Source: Longimicrobiales bacterium (GTDB lineage Bacteria; Gemmatimonadota; Gemmatimonadetes; Longimicrobiales; Gaopeijiaceae). Taken from it: DNA of 64,000 nt. The stretch is taken from positions 614,501 through 678,500 of the forward strand of contig CATQHQ010000002.1 of assembly GCA_958296005.1 (NCBI GenBank). The letters are read 5' to 3'. The translations under genes were made by a program, and so were the position numbers. Below, piece by piece: positions 46,990-56,680 of this stretch. Each line of letters starts with the position of its first letter. The stretch's first letter is position 1. Below the pieces are notes generated by a model. The model was given only the letters and a program-made list of their open reading frames with translations, ran no database searches and was not told where the DNA came from.

Positions 46990-49130
46990 AGCCCACGCCG
47001 ACCGGAACCGTTCTCGCCCTCGCCGTCCCCGCCCTCGCCGTAGCCGCGGTTGCCCTTGCCGCCTTCGCGCCGCTCAGCCCGACCGCTGCCCAGCAGGGCA
47101 TGGACGTTCTCACGGCCGCCGACGTCTTCGACCTGGAGTACGCAGCCGATCCGCAAATCTCTCCCGACGGCGACCGGATCGTCTTCGTCCGCCGGTGGGC
47201 CGACGTGAACACGGACCGGCGCTACTCGAACCTGTGGATCATGGATCGGAACGGCGGCAACCAGCGCCCCCTCACCACCGGCAAGCAGCAGGACGCGTCG
47301 CCCCGCTGGTCCCCCGACGGAACGCGTCTCCTCTACCTGTCGGACGCCGGCGGTGCCAGCGCGGGCGAGCCGCCCCAGCTCCACGTCCGCTGGATCGACA
47401 GCGGCCAGACCACGCGGCTCACCGACTTGGTCCACGGTCCCCGGGTTCCCTCCTGGTCGCCCGACGGGACGATGATCGCGTTTTCGGCGTTCGTGCCCGC
47501 GGCGGGACCCCAGCTGATCACCATGCCCGAGCCGCCCGCGGGGGCCGAATGGGCCGAGCCGGCGCGGGCGATCGACGAGCTCGTGCACCGCTTCGACGGA
47601 GCGGGGGACTTGGAGCATGGATACACCCACGTCTTCTTGGTGCCGGCGTCGGGGGGAACGCCGCGGCAGATCACCAGCGGCGACTTCCACCACGGGGGCT
47701 ACGTCGGACGGGCGGGGAGCGGCAGGCCGGTGTGGTCCGCCGACGGCGAGTCGGTGCTGATCTCCGCCAACCGTCACCCCGACTGGGAGCTGGAGAACCG
47801 CAACACGGAGGTGTACGAAGTGGCGCTGGACGGCGGCATTCGCGCCCTGACCGACCGGAATGGACCCGACGGCGGCGTGGCGGCGTCCCCCGACGGGCGC
47901 TGGATCGCCTACACGGGGTTCGACGACCGCTATCAGGGGTATCAGGTCACGGGGTTGTGGCTGGCGAACCGGGACGGGTCGGGCGCGCGGGCGGTGGCGG
48001 CGCAGCTGGACCGAAGCGTGGGCGGTCTCGCGTGGTCGGCGGACTCGGAGCGGCTGTACTTCAGCTACGCGGACCACGGCAACACGAAGATCGCCTACGT
48101 GGAGCCGGGCCGATCGGGCGACGGTGCCGACGAAGTGCATGTGGTGGCGAGCGATCTGGGCGGCACGGGGTCGGCGTACGGCGGCGGGAGCTTCTCGGTG
48201 GGGCGCGGAGGGATGGTCGCCTACACGTACTCGACGCCGACGGTCCTCAGCGAAATCGCGGTGGCGAGAGGGGGTGCGTCGCGCCAGGGCCCGCCCCGGG
48301 TACTCACGGCGATCAACGACGACGTGCTAGGCCACAAGACGCTGGGCGAGGTGGAGGAGATCCGCTGGCCCTCGTCCCACGACGGACGGGAGATGCAGGG
48401 ATGGATCATCAAGCCGCCGGGCTTCGACCCGTCACGGCGGTACCCGCTGATCCTGGAGATTCACGGCGGTCCCTTCGCCAACTATGGAGACCGCTTCGAC
48501 GTGGAGAAGCAGGCGATGGCGTCGGCGGGCTACGTGGTCCTGTATCCCAACCCCCGGGGCAGCACGTCCTACGGCGAGGAGTTCGGCAACCTGATCCACC
48601 ACGTGTACCCGGAGAACGACTACTACGACCTGGACTCGGGGGTGGACGCAGTGCTGGAGCGGGGCTACGTGGACCCGGACCGGCTCTTCATCACCGGCGG
48701 GAGCGGAGGCGGCGTCCTCTCGTCGTGGACGATCGGCAAGACCGACCGCTACAAGGCGGCGGCGGTGCTGTATCCGGTGATCAACTGGTACAGCTTCGCC
48801 GTGTCGTCGGACATTCCCATCACCGTGGCCAAGTACTGGTTCCGGGCGATGCCCTGGGAGGACCCGGAGCACTACATGTCCCGGTCGCCGATCTCGCTGG
48901 TTGGCAACGTGACCACGCCCACCATGGTGATGACCGGCGTGGAGGACTACCGCACTCCGATGTCCGAGTCGGACCAGTACTACCAGGCCCTCAAGTTGCA
49001 GGGCGTGGAAGCAGTGCTGGTGAAGGTGCCGGGCGAGCCCCACGGCATCCGCGTGCGTCCCAGCCACTTCATGCAGAAGATCATGTACATCCTGGGCTGG
49101 TTCGACCGCTATCGGCCGGGGGTCTTGTAG
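46986..49130 (+). CDS. S9-family prolyl oligopeptidase / acylaminoacyl peptidase-like
   Basis: Beta-propeller repeats (SPDGDRIVFVRR, SPDGTRLLYLSDAGG) and catalytic FITGGSGGGVLSSW; PGEPHGIRVRPSH; signal peptide. Confidence 0.93.
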   Translation: MKPTPTGTVLALAVPALAVAAVALAAFAPLSPTAAQQGMDVLTAADVFDLEYAADPQISPDGDRIVFVRRWADVNTDRRYSNLWIMDRNGGNQRPLTTGKQQDASPRWSPDGTRLLYLSDAGGASAGEPPQLHVRWIDSGQTTRLTDLVHGPRVPSWSPDGTMIAFSAFVPAAGPQLITMPEPPAGAEWAEPARAIDELVHRFDGAGDLEHGYTHVFLVPASGGTPRQITSGDFHHGGYVGRAGSGRPVWSADGESVLISANRHPDWELENRNTEVYEVALDGGIRALTDRNGPDGGVAASPDGRWIAYTGFDDRYQGYQVTGLWLANRDGSGARAVAAQLDRSVGGLAWSADSERLYFSYADHGNTKIAYVEPGRSGDGADEVHVVASDLGGTGSAYGGGSFSVGRGGMVAYTYSTPTVLSEIAVARGGASRQGPPRVLTAINDDVLGHKTLGEVEEIRWPSSHDGREMQGWIIKPPGFDPSRRYPLILEIHGGPFANYGDRFDVEKQAMASAGYVVLYPNPRGSTSYGEEFGNLIHHVYPENDYYDLDSGVDAVLERGYVDPDRLFITGGSGGGVLSSWTIGKTDRYKAAAVLYPVINWYSFAVSSDIPITVAKYWFRAMPWEDPEHYMSRSPISLVGNVTTPTMVMTGVEDYRTPMSESDQYYQALKLQGVEAVLVKVPGEPHGIRVRPSHFMQKIMYILGWFDRYRPGVL

Positions 49131-49142
49131 GGAGACGCTCCA

Positions 49143-51992
49143 TCACCCCAGCAGGGCCCGCCGGGCGATCCGCTGCTGCTGCACGGCGTGGTCCTTGATC
49201 TTGCCTTCCGCGGGGCTGGCGCGCTCGGGCCGGGTCACGTTCACCAGCTTCACCGACGGGGGGAGCGCCCGTTGCAGGCGGGGGCCGATGTAGGGCAGGG
49301 CGCCCATGTTCTCGGGCTCCTCCTGCGTCCAGACCACCGTTTCCAGGTTGGGGTAGCGGTCGTCCAGGGCCCGGATCTCGTCGTCGGGGAAGGGATAGAG
49401 AGCCTCGACCCGGGCGACGGCCGTGTTGCGCGCTCGGGTCCGCGCGTCCGAGCCGATCAGGTCGTAGTAGATCTTGCCGGTGCAGAGGACCAGGCGGCGG
49501 ATCCGATCGCCATCGCCTCCGCCCACCTCCGGGTCGTCGATGACCCGCTGGAAGGTGCCCTCCACCAGCTCCCGCACGGGCGATGTGGCTCGGGGGTGCC
49601 GCAGCAGGCTCTTCGGCGACATGACGATCAGCGGCCGCTCGGGCTCGCTCATGGCCTGGACCCGGAGCAGGTGGAAGATCTGGGCCGGCGTCGTCGGGTA
49701 GACGACCCGCATGTTGTCCTCTCCGCAGAGCTGGAGGAAGCGTTCCAGGCGCGCGCTGGAGTGCTCGGGTCCCATCCCTTCGTAGCCGTGGGGCAGGAGG
49801 AGGGTCAGACGGGACCGCTGGCCCCACTTGGCCCATCCCGCCGACAGGAACTGGTCGATCATTACCTGGGCCACGTTGGCGAAGTCGCCGAACTGGGCCT
49901 CCCACAGCACGAGGTCGCGGTCGGCCGCAACCGACACCCCGTACTCGAACCCCACGACCGCCGCCTCCGTCAGGGGCGAGTTGTAGACCTCGAAGCGGGT
50001 GTCGCTCAGGTGGGCCATGGGCGTGTGCAGGGCACCCGATTCGGCGTCGTGGAGGACGAAGTGACGGTGGCTGAACGTCCCCCGCTCCGCGTCCTGTCCC
50101 GACAGCCGCACGGGTATCCCCTCGTCCAGGAGCGACGCGACGCTCAACGCCTCGGCGTGCCCCCAGTTCAACTCGAACTCCAGCCCGAACTCCTCGGTGC
50201 GCTTGGCCAGCTGGCGGTAGAGCTTAGGATGGATCGTGAAGCCGTCGGGGACCTCCAGCAGCTTCCGGTTCAGCTCCTCCAGGCGGTCCGGCTCGACGGG
50301 CGTGTACGGGTCCAGTCCCTGCTCGACGGCGGCGAAGTCGGGGTGGCTCCATGGCAGGGCCGCCCCGCTTCCGGCGGCGGACTTGCGGCGGTCGAGCGTC
50401 TCGCGCAAGTGCTCCGCCAGCTTCCTGGCGCCTTCCTCGGCCTCTTCGGGGGTGACTACGCCCCGCTCGGCCAGGGCGTCCGCCCAGAGCGCCCGGGGCG
50501 TCGGGTGCTGGTTGATCTTGGCGTACAGCTCGGGCTGGGTGTACGCCGGCTCGTCGCCCTCGTTGTGCCCGTGGCGGCGGTACCCCACCAAGTCGATCAC
50601 CACGTCGTCGCCGAACTTGGCGCGATAGGCCATGATCAGCCGGACCGCGGCCAGGCACTCCTCCGGGGCGTCGCCGTTGGCGTGGACGACGGGGATGTCG
50701 TACCCCTTGGCCAGGTCGCTGGAGTAGCGAGTGGAGCGTCCGTCCCGAGGGTCGGTGGTGAACCCGATCTGGTTGTTGGCGATGATGTGGACCGCGCCGC
50801 CGACCTCGTAGCCCTGAAGGCGGGCCAAGTTCAACGTCTCGGCCACGACGCCTTCGGCAGCGAACGCCGCGTCTCCGTGGATGAGGATGGGAACGACGCG
50901 CTTGGTGTTCCGGCCGGTGGTTCCGCCGTCGTCTTCGTACTGGCGAGTGCGGGCCATCCCCAGCACGACCGGGTTGACGTACTCCAGGTGGCTGGGGTTG
51001 GGTGCCAGGGTAACGCGGATCGCGCCCCCGTCGCGGAGCGCGTAGTCGCCGGTGGCGCCGTGGTGGTATTTGACGTCGCCGGTGCCCGGGTCGCGGATCC
51101 AGAGGGCGCCCTGGGGCGTGACCTGCCCCTCGAACGCCCCCAGCAGCTCGTCGTACGAGACCCCGAGGATGTGGGTCAGGACGTTGAGACGCCCCCGGTG
51201 AGCCATGCCGACGACCACTTCCGTGGCGCCTTCGGCCGCCGCCATCTCGATCGCCTCGTCCAAGATCGGCACCATCATGTCGGTGCCCTCGATCGAGAAG
51301 CGCTTCTGACCCCGGTAGACCCGATGCAGGAACTGCTCGAAGCCCTCCACCTGGGTCAGGCGCTCGAGCGTCCGTCGGCGGTCGTCGTCGTCGTAGCCCG
51401 CGAAGTGGGTGCCCTTCTCCACTTGGCGCCACAGCCACTCGACCTTCCGAGGGTCCTCCAGGTGTTCGAACTCGTATCCCAGCGCGCCGCTGTAGGTGGC
51501 CTTGAGCCGGTCGAGGGTGAAGGCAAGCGGCGCGTCGCCCTCCTCGGGGAAGAGGACGGACGCCGGGATCGCCTCGAGTTCCTGCATGGTGGTGCCGAAG
51601 TACGCCGGGTCCAGCTGGGGGTGGCCGGAGGGCTCACTGCCGAGGGGGTCGATGCGAGCCGCTTGGTGGCCGTGCTCGTGGAACGCCTGCAGGAGGTTGG
51701 CGGCGCGTGCGACGAGGGTGAGCAGCCGGACGTCGGGCTTGGAGGCGGTCGGCGCTGGTGCCGCGGCGGGCGCAATCGGGGCCGCGGGCGGCGGTGCGAC
51801 TGCGGTTGCCCGGCCGTTCCTGCGCCGGAGCTCTCTGTTCTCGACCAGAAGACCGGCTTCCAGGAGCTTCTGCTCGCTCTGGCTGAAGAACTCCCTCCAG
51901 TCCGGGTGGACCGACTCGGGGTTCCGCGCGAAGTCCTCGTACAGCACCTGCACGTAGGCCGCGTTCTGGCTGTCGAATACGTTGTCGCTCAT
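49143..51992 (-). CDS. sucA: 2-oxoglutarate dehydrogenase E1 component
   Basis: YEFEHLEDPRKVEWLW, VGMAHRGRLNVLTHILG, HGDAAFAAEGVVAETLNLARLQGYEVGGAVHIIANNQIGFTTDP, LLPHGYEGMGPEHSSARLERFLQL. Confidence 0.96.
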   Translation of the reverse strand: MSDNVFDSQNAAYVQVLYEDFARNPESVHPDWREFFSQSEQKLLEAGLLVENRELRRRNGRATAVAPPPAAPIAPAAAPAPTASKPDVRLLTLVARAANLLQAFHEHGHQAARIDPLGSEPSGHPQLDPAYFGTTMQELEAIPASVLFPEEGDAPLAFTLDRLKATYSGALGYEFEHLEDPRKVEWLWRQVEKGTHFAGYDDDDRRRTLERLTQVEGFEQFLHRVYRGQKRFSIEGTDMMVPILDEAIEMAAAEGATEVVVGMAHRGRLNVLTHILGVSYDELLGAFEGQVTPQGALWIRDPGTGDVKYHHGATGDYALRDGGAIRVTLAPNPSHLEYVNPVVLGMARTRQYEDDGGTTGRNTKRVVPILIHGDAAFAAEGVVAETLNLARLQGYEVGGAVHIIANNQIGFTTDPRDGRSTRYSSDLAKGYDIPVVHANGDAPEECLAAVRLIMAYRAKFGDDVVIDLVGYRRHGHNEGDEPAYTQPELYAKINQHPTPRALWADALAERGVVTPEEAEEGARKLAEHLRETLDRRKSAAGSGAALPWSHPDFAAVEQGLDPYTPVEPDRLEELNRKLLEVPDGFTIHPKLYRQLAKRTEEFGLEFELNWGHAEALSVASLLDEGIPVRLSGQDAERGTFSHRHFVLHDAESGALHTPMAHLSDTRFEVYNSPLTEAAVVGFEYGVSVAADRDLVLWEAQFGDFANVAQVMIDQFLSAGWAKWGQRSRLTLLLPHGYEGMGPEHSSARLERFLQLCGEDNMRVVYPTTPAQIFHLLRVQAMSEPERPLIVMSPKSLLRHPRATSPVRELVEGTFQRVIDDPEVGGGDGDRIRRLVLCTGKIYYDLIGSDARTRARNTAVARVEALYPFPDDEIRALDDRYPNLETVVWTQEEPENMGALPYIGPRLQRALPPSVKLVNVTRPERASPAEGKIKDHAVQQQRIARRALLG

Positions 51993-52102
51993 CGTTGAAC
52001 CTCGCGTACCTGCTCGAGGGGAGGCCGGTGGCTGTGGACGCCACCTATAATTCGACGATCTTCCGCCGTTGTGGCAACCCTTCCCCGGCTGGCCTTCCCG
52101 CG

Positions 52103-53107
52103 ATGGACTTCACGATGCGAGCGAAGTTGGCGACGCCCGATCCGTCCTTGGGGACCACCCCGGTGCCGGGCTGGAACGCGACCTTCCCCTGGCTGCGGGC
52201 CGGGATCACGCGACGGGCGCCGCCCCAGCCGACCACGAGTCCCGAGGCTGCGGGTCTCGCGGCCGCCGGTCCGGGGTTTCCCAGCGAGTGGGCGGGACGG
52301 TGGATTCCAGCGGAGAGCGTTCACGCCCTGAACGCCGACGGGCCGTGGCGCTCGGTCGTGCGCAGCCGGCAGGTCCACGGAGCCAGGGTTCGCGTCCACG
52401 CCTTCGTCCGCCGTGGGTTCCACCTTGCCGGCGACTGCGACGGACACGTCACCCGAGCCTCCGGAGTGCTCCTGGCGGTGACGCTGGCCGATTGCGTTCC
52501 CGTCTTCGTGGCCGACCCGGCGAGCCGCGCGGTCGCGTTGCTCCACGCCGGGTGGCGGGGCGTCGCCGAGGGCGTAGTCGAGTCCGGGATCGCTGCCATG
52601 GCCGACGCTTTCGGAAGCGACCCGGCCCGCCTGTCGGTCCATGCGGGTCCGGCGATCTGCGGACAGTGCTACGAAGTCGGCCCGGACGTCTTTGAAGCGC
52701 TGGGCGTGCCCCAGCAATCCGGTCGATCTTGCCGCCTCGACCTGCGGGCGGTGGTCCGGCGACGGGCGACGAAAGCCGGCGTCCTCGGCGTCAACGTGAC
52801 GACCAGCACCGAGTGCACCCTTTGCGGGGGCGGCCGCTACTTCTCCCACCGCGGCGGGGATCGACGGCGCCACTTGGCGTTCGTAGGCATCCTGCCCCGG
52901 GAAGGCGACGGCGTCGAGCAAGAGGGTCGCGTCGGACGGAGCCCCGATTCCGTCGGACTCTGTCGCCGATGCGCGTGGTCGCGGAAGGTGGAGGCGCGCC
53001 GGGGCTCGGTCTTTCGGCTGTGCCTTCGCCACAGGAAGGACCCGTCCTTTCCCAAGTATCCGCCCCTTCCCGTTGTGCGCTGCCGGGGGTTCGCGGCCAA
53101 GCCGTGA
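52103..53107 (+). CDS. pgeF: Polyphenol oxidase/laccase-domain family protein (PgeF/YfiH-like)
   Basis: VRSRQVHGARV, GDCDGHVTRASGVLLAVTLADCVPVFV, LLHAGWRGVAEGV, VHAGPAICGQCYEVG; ORF continues past the normal domain end. Confidence 0.85.
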   Translation: MDFTMRAKLATPDPSLGTTPVPGWNATFPWLRAGITRRAPPQPTTSPEAAGLAAAGPGFPSEWAGRWIPAESVHALNADGPWRSVVRSRQVHGARVRVHAFVRRGFHLAGDCDGHVTRASGVLLAVTLADCVPVFVADPASRAVALLHAGWRGVAEGVVESGIAAMADAFGSDPARLSVHAGPAICGQCYEVGPDVFEALGVPQQSGRSCRLDLRAVVRRRATKAGVLGVNVTTSTECTLCGGGRYFSHRGGDRRRHLAFVGILPREGDGVEQEGRVGRSPDSVGLCRRCAWSRKVEARRGSVFRLCLRHRKDPSFPKYPPLPVVRCRGFAAKP

Positions 53108-54681
53108 CGGAGGTGCTCGCGGTGGTCGCCGCGGTTCTTCATGGCGTCGTTCTGGCCCTGCTGCTGCCGTTTGCCGGACACCGGACATTTCTGCTCCTCC
53201 TGTCGAGAAGGCTCCCGCCCGCTTCTGCACCTTCCCCTGCGCCGCAGCCGCACGACGGGCCGACGCCACGAGTGACGGTTCAGCTGCCCGTCTACAACGA
53301 GAAGCACGTCGTGGAACGGCTGATCGATGCGGCGTGCCGTCTGTCCTACCCCCGCGATCGCCTTCAGGTCCAGGTTCTCGACGACTCCTCCGACGAGACC
53401 ACGACCCTGGCGGAGCAGCGCGCCGTCTTCTGGCGCCGGAGAGGGGTGGACGTCGCGGTGCTCCGCCGACCGTCCCGAGACGGCTTCAAGGCGGGTGCCC
53501 TGGCCGCCGGGCTGGAGCGCGCGACCGGCGAGTTCGTGCTGGTTCTGGACGCCGACTTCGTGCCCCGGCCCGATCTCATCCAACGGCTCCTCCCGGCGAT
53601 GTCGGACCCGGGCGTGGGGATGGTCCAAGCGCGCTGGGACCACCTGAACGAACGCGACTCCTGGCTGACCCGGGCGCAGGCGCTGCTCTTGGACGGCCAC
53701 TTCTTCTTCGAGCAGGGCGGGCGGTACAAAGGGCGTCGCTTCTTCAACTTCAACGGGACCGCTGGGTTGTGGCGACGGCAAGCGCTGGAGGAAGCCGGAG
53801 GCTGGCAGTTCGACACCCTTACCGAGGACTTGGACGTCAGCTACCGGGCCCAGATGGCCGGATGGCGTTTCGTCTTCCTGGAGGATGTGGGGGTGGCGGC
53901 TGAGCTCCCTCGGACCGTCGCCGCGTTTCTGGTTCAGCAGCGACGTTGGGCGCAGGGCGGCGTGCAGACGGCTCGAAAGGTCCTCCCTCGCCTGCTTCGA
54001 GGACCCTTTCCCGTCGCGGTCAAGACGGAAGCGTTGATCCACCTGTGCGGGCACCTGGCTCATCCGCTGGCGCTCGCCCTGTCGCTCCTGATCCTCCCGG
54101 CGGCGTTCGCCCGGCGCGAACTGGGACCGGATTGGCTGTGGTGGATCGACGCCGCGGTGTTCGTGGCGGCTGCCGGGCCGTTCGTCGCCTTCTACCTTGC
54201 CGCCGCGCGGAAGCGAGGGCGGAGTTGGGGCGCGTCGGTCCGTGCCGTGGGCGGCGTGTTGGCTCTGGGCGCGGGGATGTCGCTGCTTCTCTGCCCAGCC
54301 GTGTTGCGCGGCCTCATGCGCCGCCAGGACCCCTTCGAGCGCACGCCGAAGGGGGGCAGGGTGCCGCGCTCGGGCTACGAACCGACCACAGGGGCGTTTC
54401 CCGGTAGGGTCGCGGCCCGGGTCGCGGGGACGGCGATGGTTGCGGCGATGGCGGTGGCGTCGGCGGCAGGGCTCTGGGCGTCATTGCCCTTCCTGACGCT
54501 CTTTGCCGCGGGACACCTCTCTCTGGGCGGTGCGAGCCCGGGCGGCCTTCGCAGCCTCCGCGGCAAGGAGCGCCCACACCGGGAGCCAGATCGCCACCAG
54601 AGTCCACGTCGGTTGTGGCCAGCCTCCGCCGGCTTGATGCGACGCAAGGCCCCAGTAGCCGAGGAATGCGAGCCCGCTTAG
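53104..54681 (+). CDS. Family 2 glycosyltransferase (cellulose-synthase/CESA-like membrane GT)
   Basis: VTVQLPVYNEKHVVERLIDAACRLSYPRDRLQVQVLDDSSDETT; FVLVLDADFVPRPDLI; QQRRWAQGG (QxxRW); C-terminal TM helices. Confidence 0.92.
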   Translation: MTEVLAVVAAVLHGVVLALLLPFAGHRTFLLLLSRRLPPASAPSPAPQPHDGPTPRVTVQLPVYNEKHVVERLIDAACRLSYPRDRLQVQVLDDSSDETTTLAEQRAVFWRRRGVDVAVLRRPSRDGFKAGALAAGLERATGEFVLVLDADFVPRPDLIQRLLPAMSDPGVGMVQARWDHLNERDSWLTRAQALLLDGHFFFEQGGRYKGRRFFNFNGTAGLWRRQALEEAGGWQFDTLTEDLDVSYRAQMAGWRFVFLEDVGVAAELPRTVAAFLVQQRRWAQGGVQTARKVLPRLLRGPFPVAVKTEALIHLCGHLAHPLALALSLLILPAAFARRELGPDWLWWIDAAVFVAAAGPFVAFYLAAARKRGRSWGASVRAVGGVLALGAGMSLLLCPAVLRGLMRRQDPFERTPKGGRVPRSGYEPTTGAFPGRVAARVAGTAMVAAMAVASAAGLWASLPFLTLFAAGHLSLGGASPGGLRSLRGKERPHREPDRHQSPRRLWPASAGLMRRKAPVAEECEPA

Positions 54682-55833
54682 CAGAAGGAAGGGACGGGAA
54701 CTTCGGAGGGCCGCCGCCGGGAGCGCCCACAGCACGTACCAGGGGTGGACGGTGGGAGACAGGAGCAGTCCGGCGCCGACGATCCACAGCATCGAGCGCT
54801 CGAGGGAGAACCGGCGCCACGCCGCGTAGAGGGCGACTCCTAGCGTGACGACGACGGAGAGCGTGCGGGCGGTCAAGGGGTCGCCGGCGGCCGCTTCGAT
54901 CAGGGCGAAGGCCCCGGGGTTGGCCGACCAGTGCTCGGCGTAGGTGCGCAGGCCCGCCGCGACTTGGCCGATGCCCACGCCCGGAAGGACGCCGCCGACC
55001 CCGACAAAGGGGACGTAGAGCGCGACGCACGCCAGGACGAACGCGGCTGCGGCCCAGCCGCCGTGCCGGCGCAGCAGGGGCGGCAGCAGCGCCGCCGGTG
55101 CCAGCTTCACGAGCGTCGCGAGGGCGAGAACGGCGCCCAGGACAGCGGCCCGCGCCGAGGTGCGCTGGGGTTGCTGGGGCCCGGGTCCGGTTGCGACCCA
55201 CAGCAGCGCCGCCATCAGGAAGAGCCCGGCGGGGTCGAAGTGGGCGCTCCATGCGGTCTCCACGACCAGTAGAGGCGACCACAGGTACCACACCAGCACC
55301 CGGGCGGGAGGGCGGCCCGTGCGAACCGCGACTTGCTGGAGGAGGAAGCCGCACCCTAGGTCGAAGACGAGCCACAAGAGCTTGGCCGCCAGGATTGTGC
55401 CGCCGCCGACGGCGGACGCCGCGAGGAACAGAAGCTGGGCGACCGGGGGATAGATCGTCGGGACGTCGGGGTGGTTGATCCGGTCGTGCCACGGCGTGCG
55501 CAGCGTCGACAGGGCTTCGTCGGACGGCGCGTAGGCGTAGGGGTTCGTTCCTTCCGAGAGGACGTGCCCGTCCCACAGGTAGCGGTACACGTCGTCGGAC
55601 AGCTCGGGAGCGACTGGGAGCAGCGCGACCCGGGCCAGAACGGCGACCCCCCATACGACGGTTATGCTCCCCCGGCGCGGGTGCCGGGTCATCGTCCAGC
55701 CCGCGATCCCGTAGCATACGAAGGCGCCGGCGGGCAGAAGCAGCCGGGGCAAGGGCAGGGAAACCCCGTCCGCCCACCCGAAGGCGGCCAGGAACGCGAC
55801 TTCGACGAGCCCAAGGACCAGGAGGACGATCAT
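54481..55833 (-). CDS. Multi-TM GT-C-type glycosyltransferase (polyprenol-phosphate-mannose-dependent, GT87-like)
   Basis: ELSDDVYRYLWDGHVLSEGTNPYAYAPSD (acidic first loop), PTIYPPVAQLLF, many TM helices. Confidence 0.8.
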   Translation of the reverse strand: MIVLLVLGLVEVAFLAAFGWADGVSLPLPRLLLPAGAFVCYGIAGWTMTRHPRRGSITVVWGVAVLARVALLPVAPELSDDVYRYLWDGHVLSEGTNPYAYAPSDEALSTLRTPWHDRINHPDVPTIYPPVAQLLFLAASAVGGGTILAAKLLWLVFDLGCGFLLQQVAVRTGRPPARVLVWYLWSPLLVVETAWSAHFDPAGLFLMAALLWVATGPGPQQPQRTSARAAVLGAVLALATLVKLAPAALLPPLLRRHGGWAAAAFVLACVALYVPFVGVGGVLPGVGIGQVAAGLRTYAEHWSANPGAFALIEAAAGDPLTARTLSVVVTLGVALYAAWRRFSLERSMLWIVGAGLLLSPTVHPWYVLWALPAAALRSSRPFLLLSGLAFLGYWGLASHQAGGGWPQPTWTLVAIWLPVWALLAAEAAKAARARTAQREVSRGKERQEGQ

Positions 55834-55912
55834 TCCAGCAGACGCGGGCGGCGGCGCTTCCAGAGGCGGCGGCACGAGTTCCGGCGCAGGCGCAAGCCGC
55901 GTCCGCGATCCG

Positions 55913-56680
55913 GTGCGCGCCCTGCTGGCCGACACGGCGGTCCTGATCCCGGCCCTGAACGAGGAGGAAGCGCTGCCGGCCGTCCTCCGGGCCCTGCCCA
56001 GGGATCGGTTGCAGGTCGTGGTCGTGGTGGACAACGACTCCACGGATCGAACCGCAAGCGTCGCCCGAGCGGAAGGCGTCGTCGTCGTCCGGGAGGCGGA
56101 ACGCGGATACGGCGCCGCGTGCCTCGCCGGCATCGCCCGCTTGTCCGCGCTGAAGAAGCGGCCCCGCGCCGTCGTCTTCGTGGACGCGGACCACCCGGAG
56201 GACGCGGCACGCATCCCGCTGCTGCTCGGCCCGCTGTGTCGCGGCGCCGACTTGGTGCTGGGCGTCCGCGCCGGGCCGGCGGGAAAGACCGGCAACCTTC
56301 GCCTTCACGCCCGGCTGGGGAACCGAACGGTCCTGGCACTCTCCCGCCTCCTCTTCGGCCGTCGCTTTCGGGACCTTCCGCCGTTCCGCGCCGTCCGGTT
56401 CCCGGCTCTCGACCGCCTCGCCATGGACGACCGCAACTGGGGATGGACCCTTCAGATGCAGGTGCGCGCCGCGCGGCTGGGCCTGTCGGTGGCGGAAGTG
56501 GACGTGCCCCACCGTCCCCGATCCTTGGGTCGGTCCAAGATCTCCGGTCGGCTGGGAATGTCGGTTCGAGTGGGCGCAAAGATGGTCGCCACGCTGCTCC
56601 GGGAGCGGGTCAAGGCCCCAGAGGCAGGATCATACCGCCGCGGTCCTCCAGCTCCGCCGCCATCGCCGGGTGGCAAGTGA
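55913..56680 (+). CDS. Family 2 glycosyltransferase (dolichol/polyprenol-phosphate mannosyltransferase-like)
   Basis: TAVLIPALNEEEALPAVLRALPRDRLQVVVVVDNDSTDRTASVARAEGVVVVREAERGYGAACLAGI; VFVDADHPEDA. Confidence 0.88.
   Translation: MRALLADTAVLIPALNEEEALPAVLRALPRDRLQVVVVVDNDSTDRTASVARAEGVVVVREAERGYGAACLAGIARLSALKKRPRAVVFVDADHPEDAARIPLLLGPLCRGADLVLGVRAGPAGKTGNLRLHARLGNRTVLALSRLLFGRRFRDLPPFRAVRFPALDRLAMDDRNWGWTLQMQVRAARLGLSVAEVDVPHRPRSLGRSKISGRLGMSVRVGAKMVATLLRERVKAPEAGSYRRGPPAPPPSPGGK

Noticed and set aside
49188-51998. 936-aa plus-strand ORF
   Set aside because: Antisense shadow of sucA.
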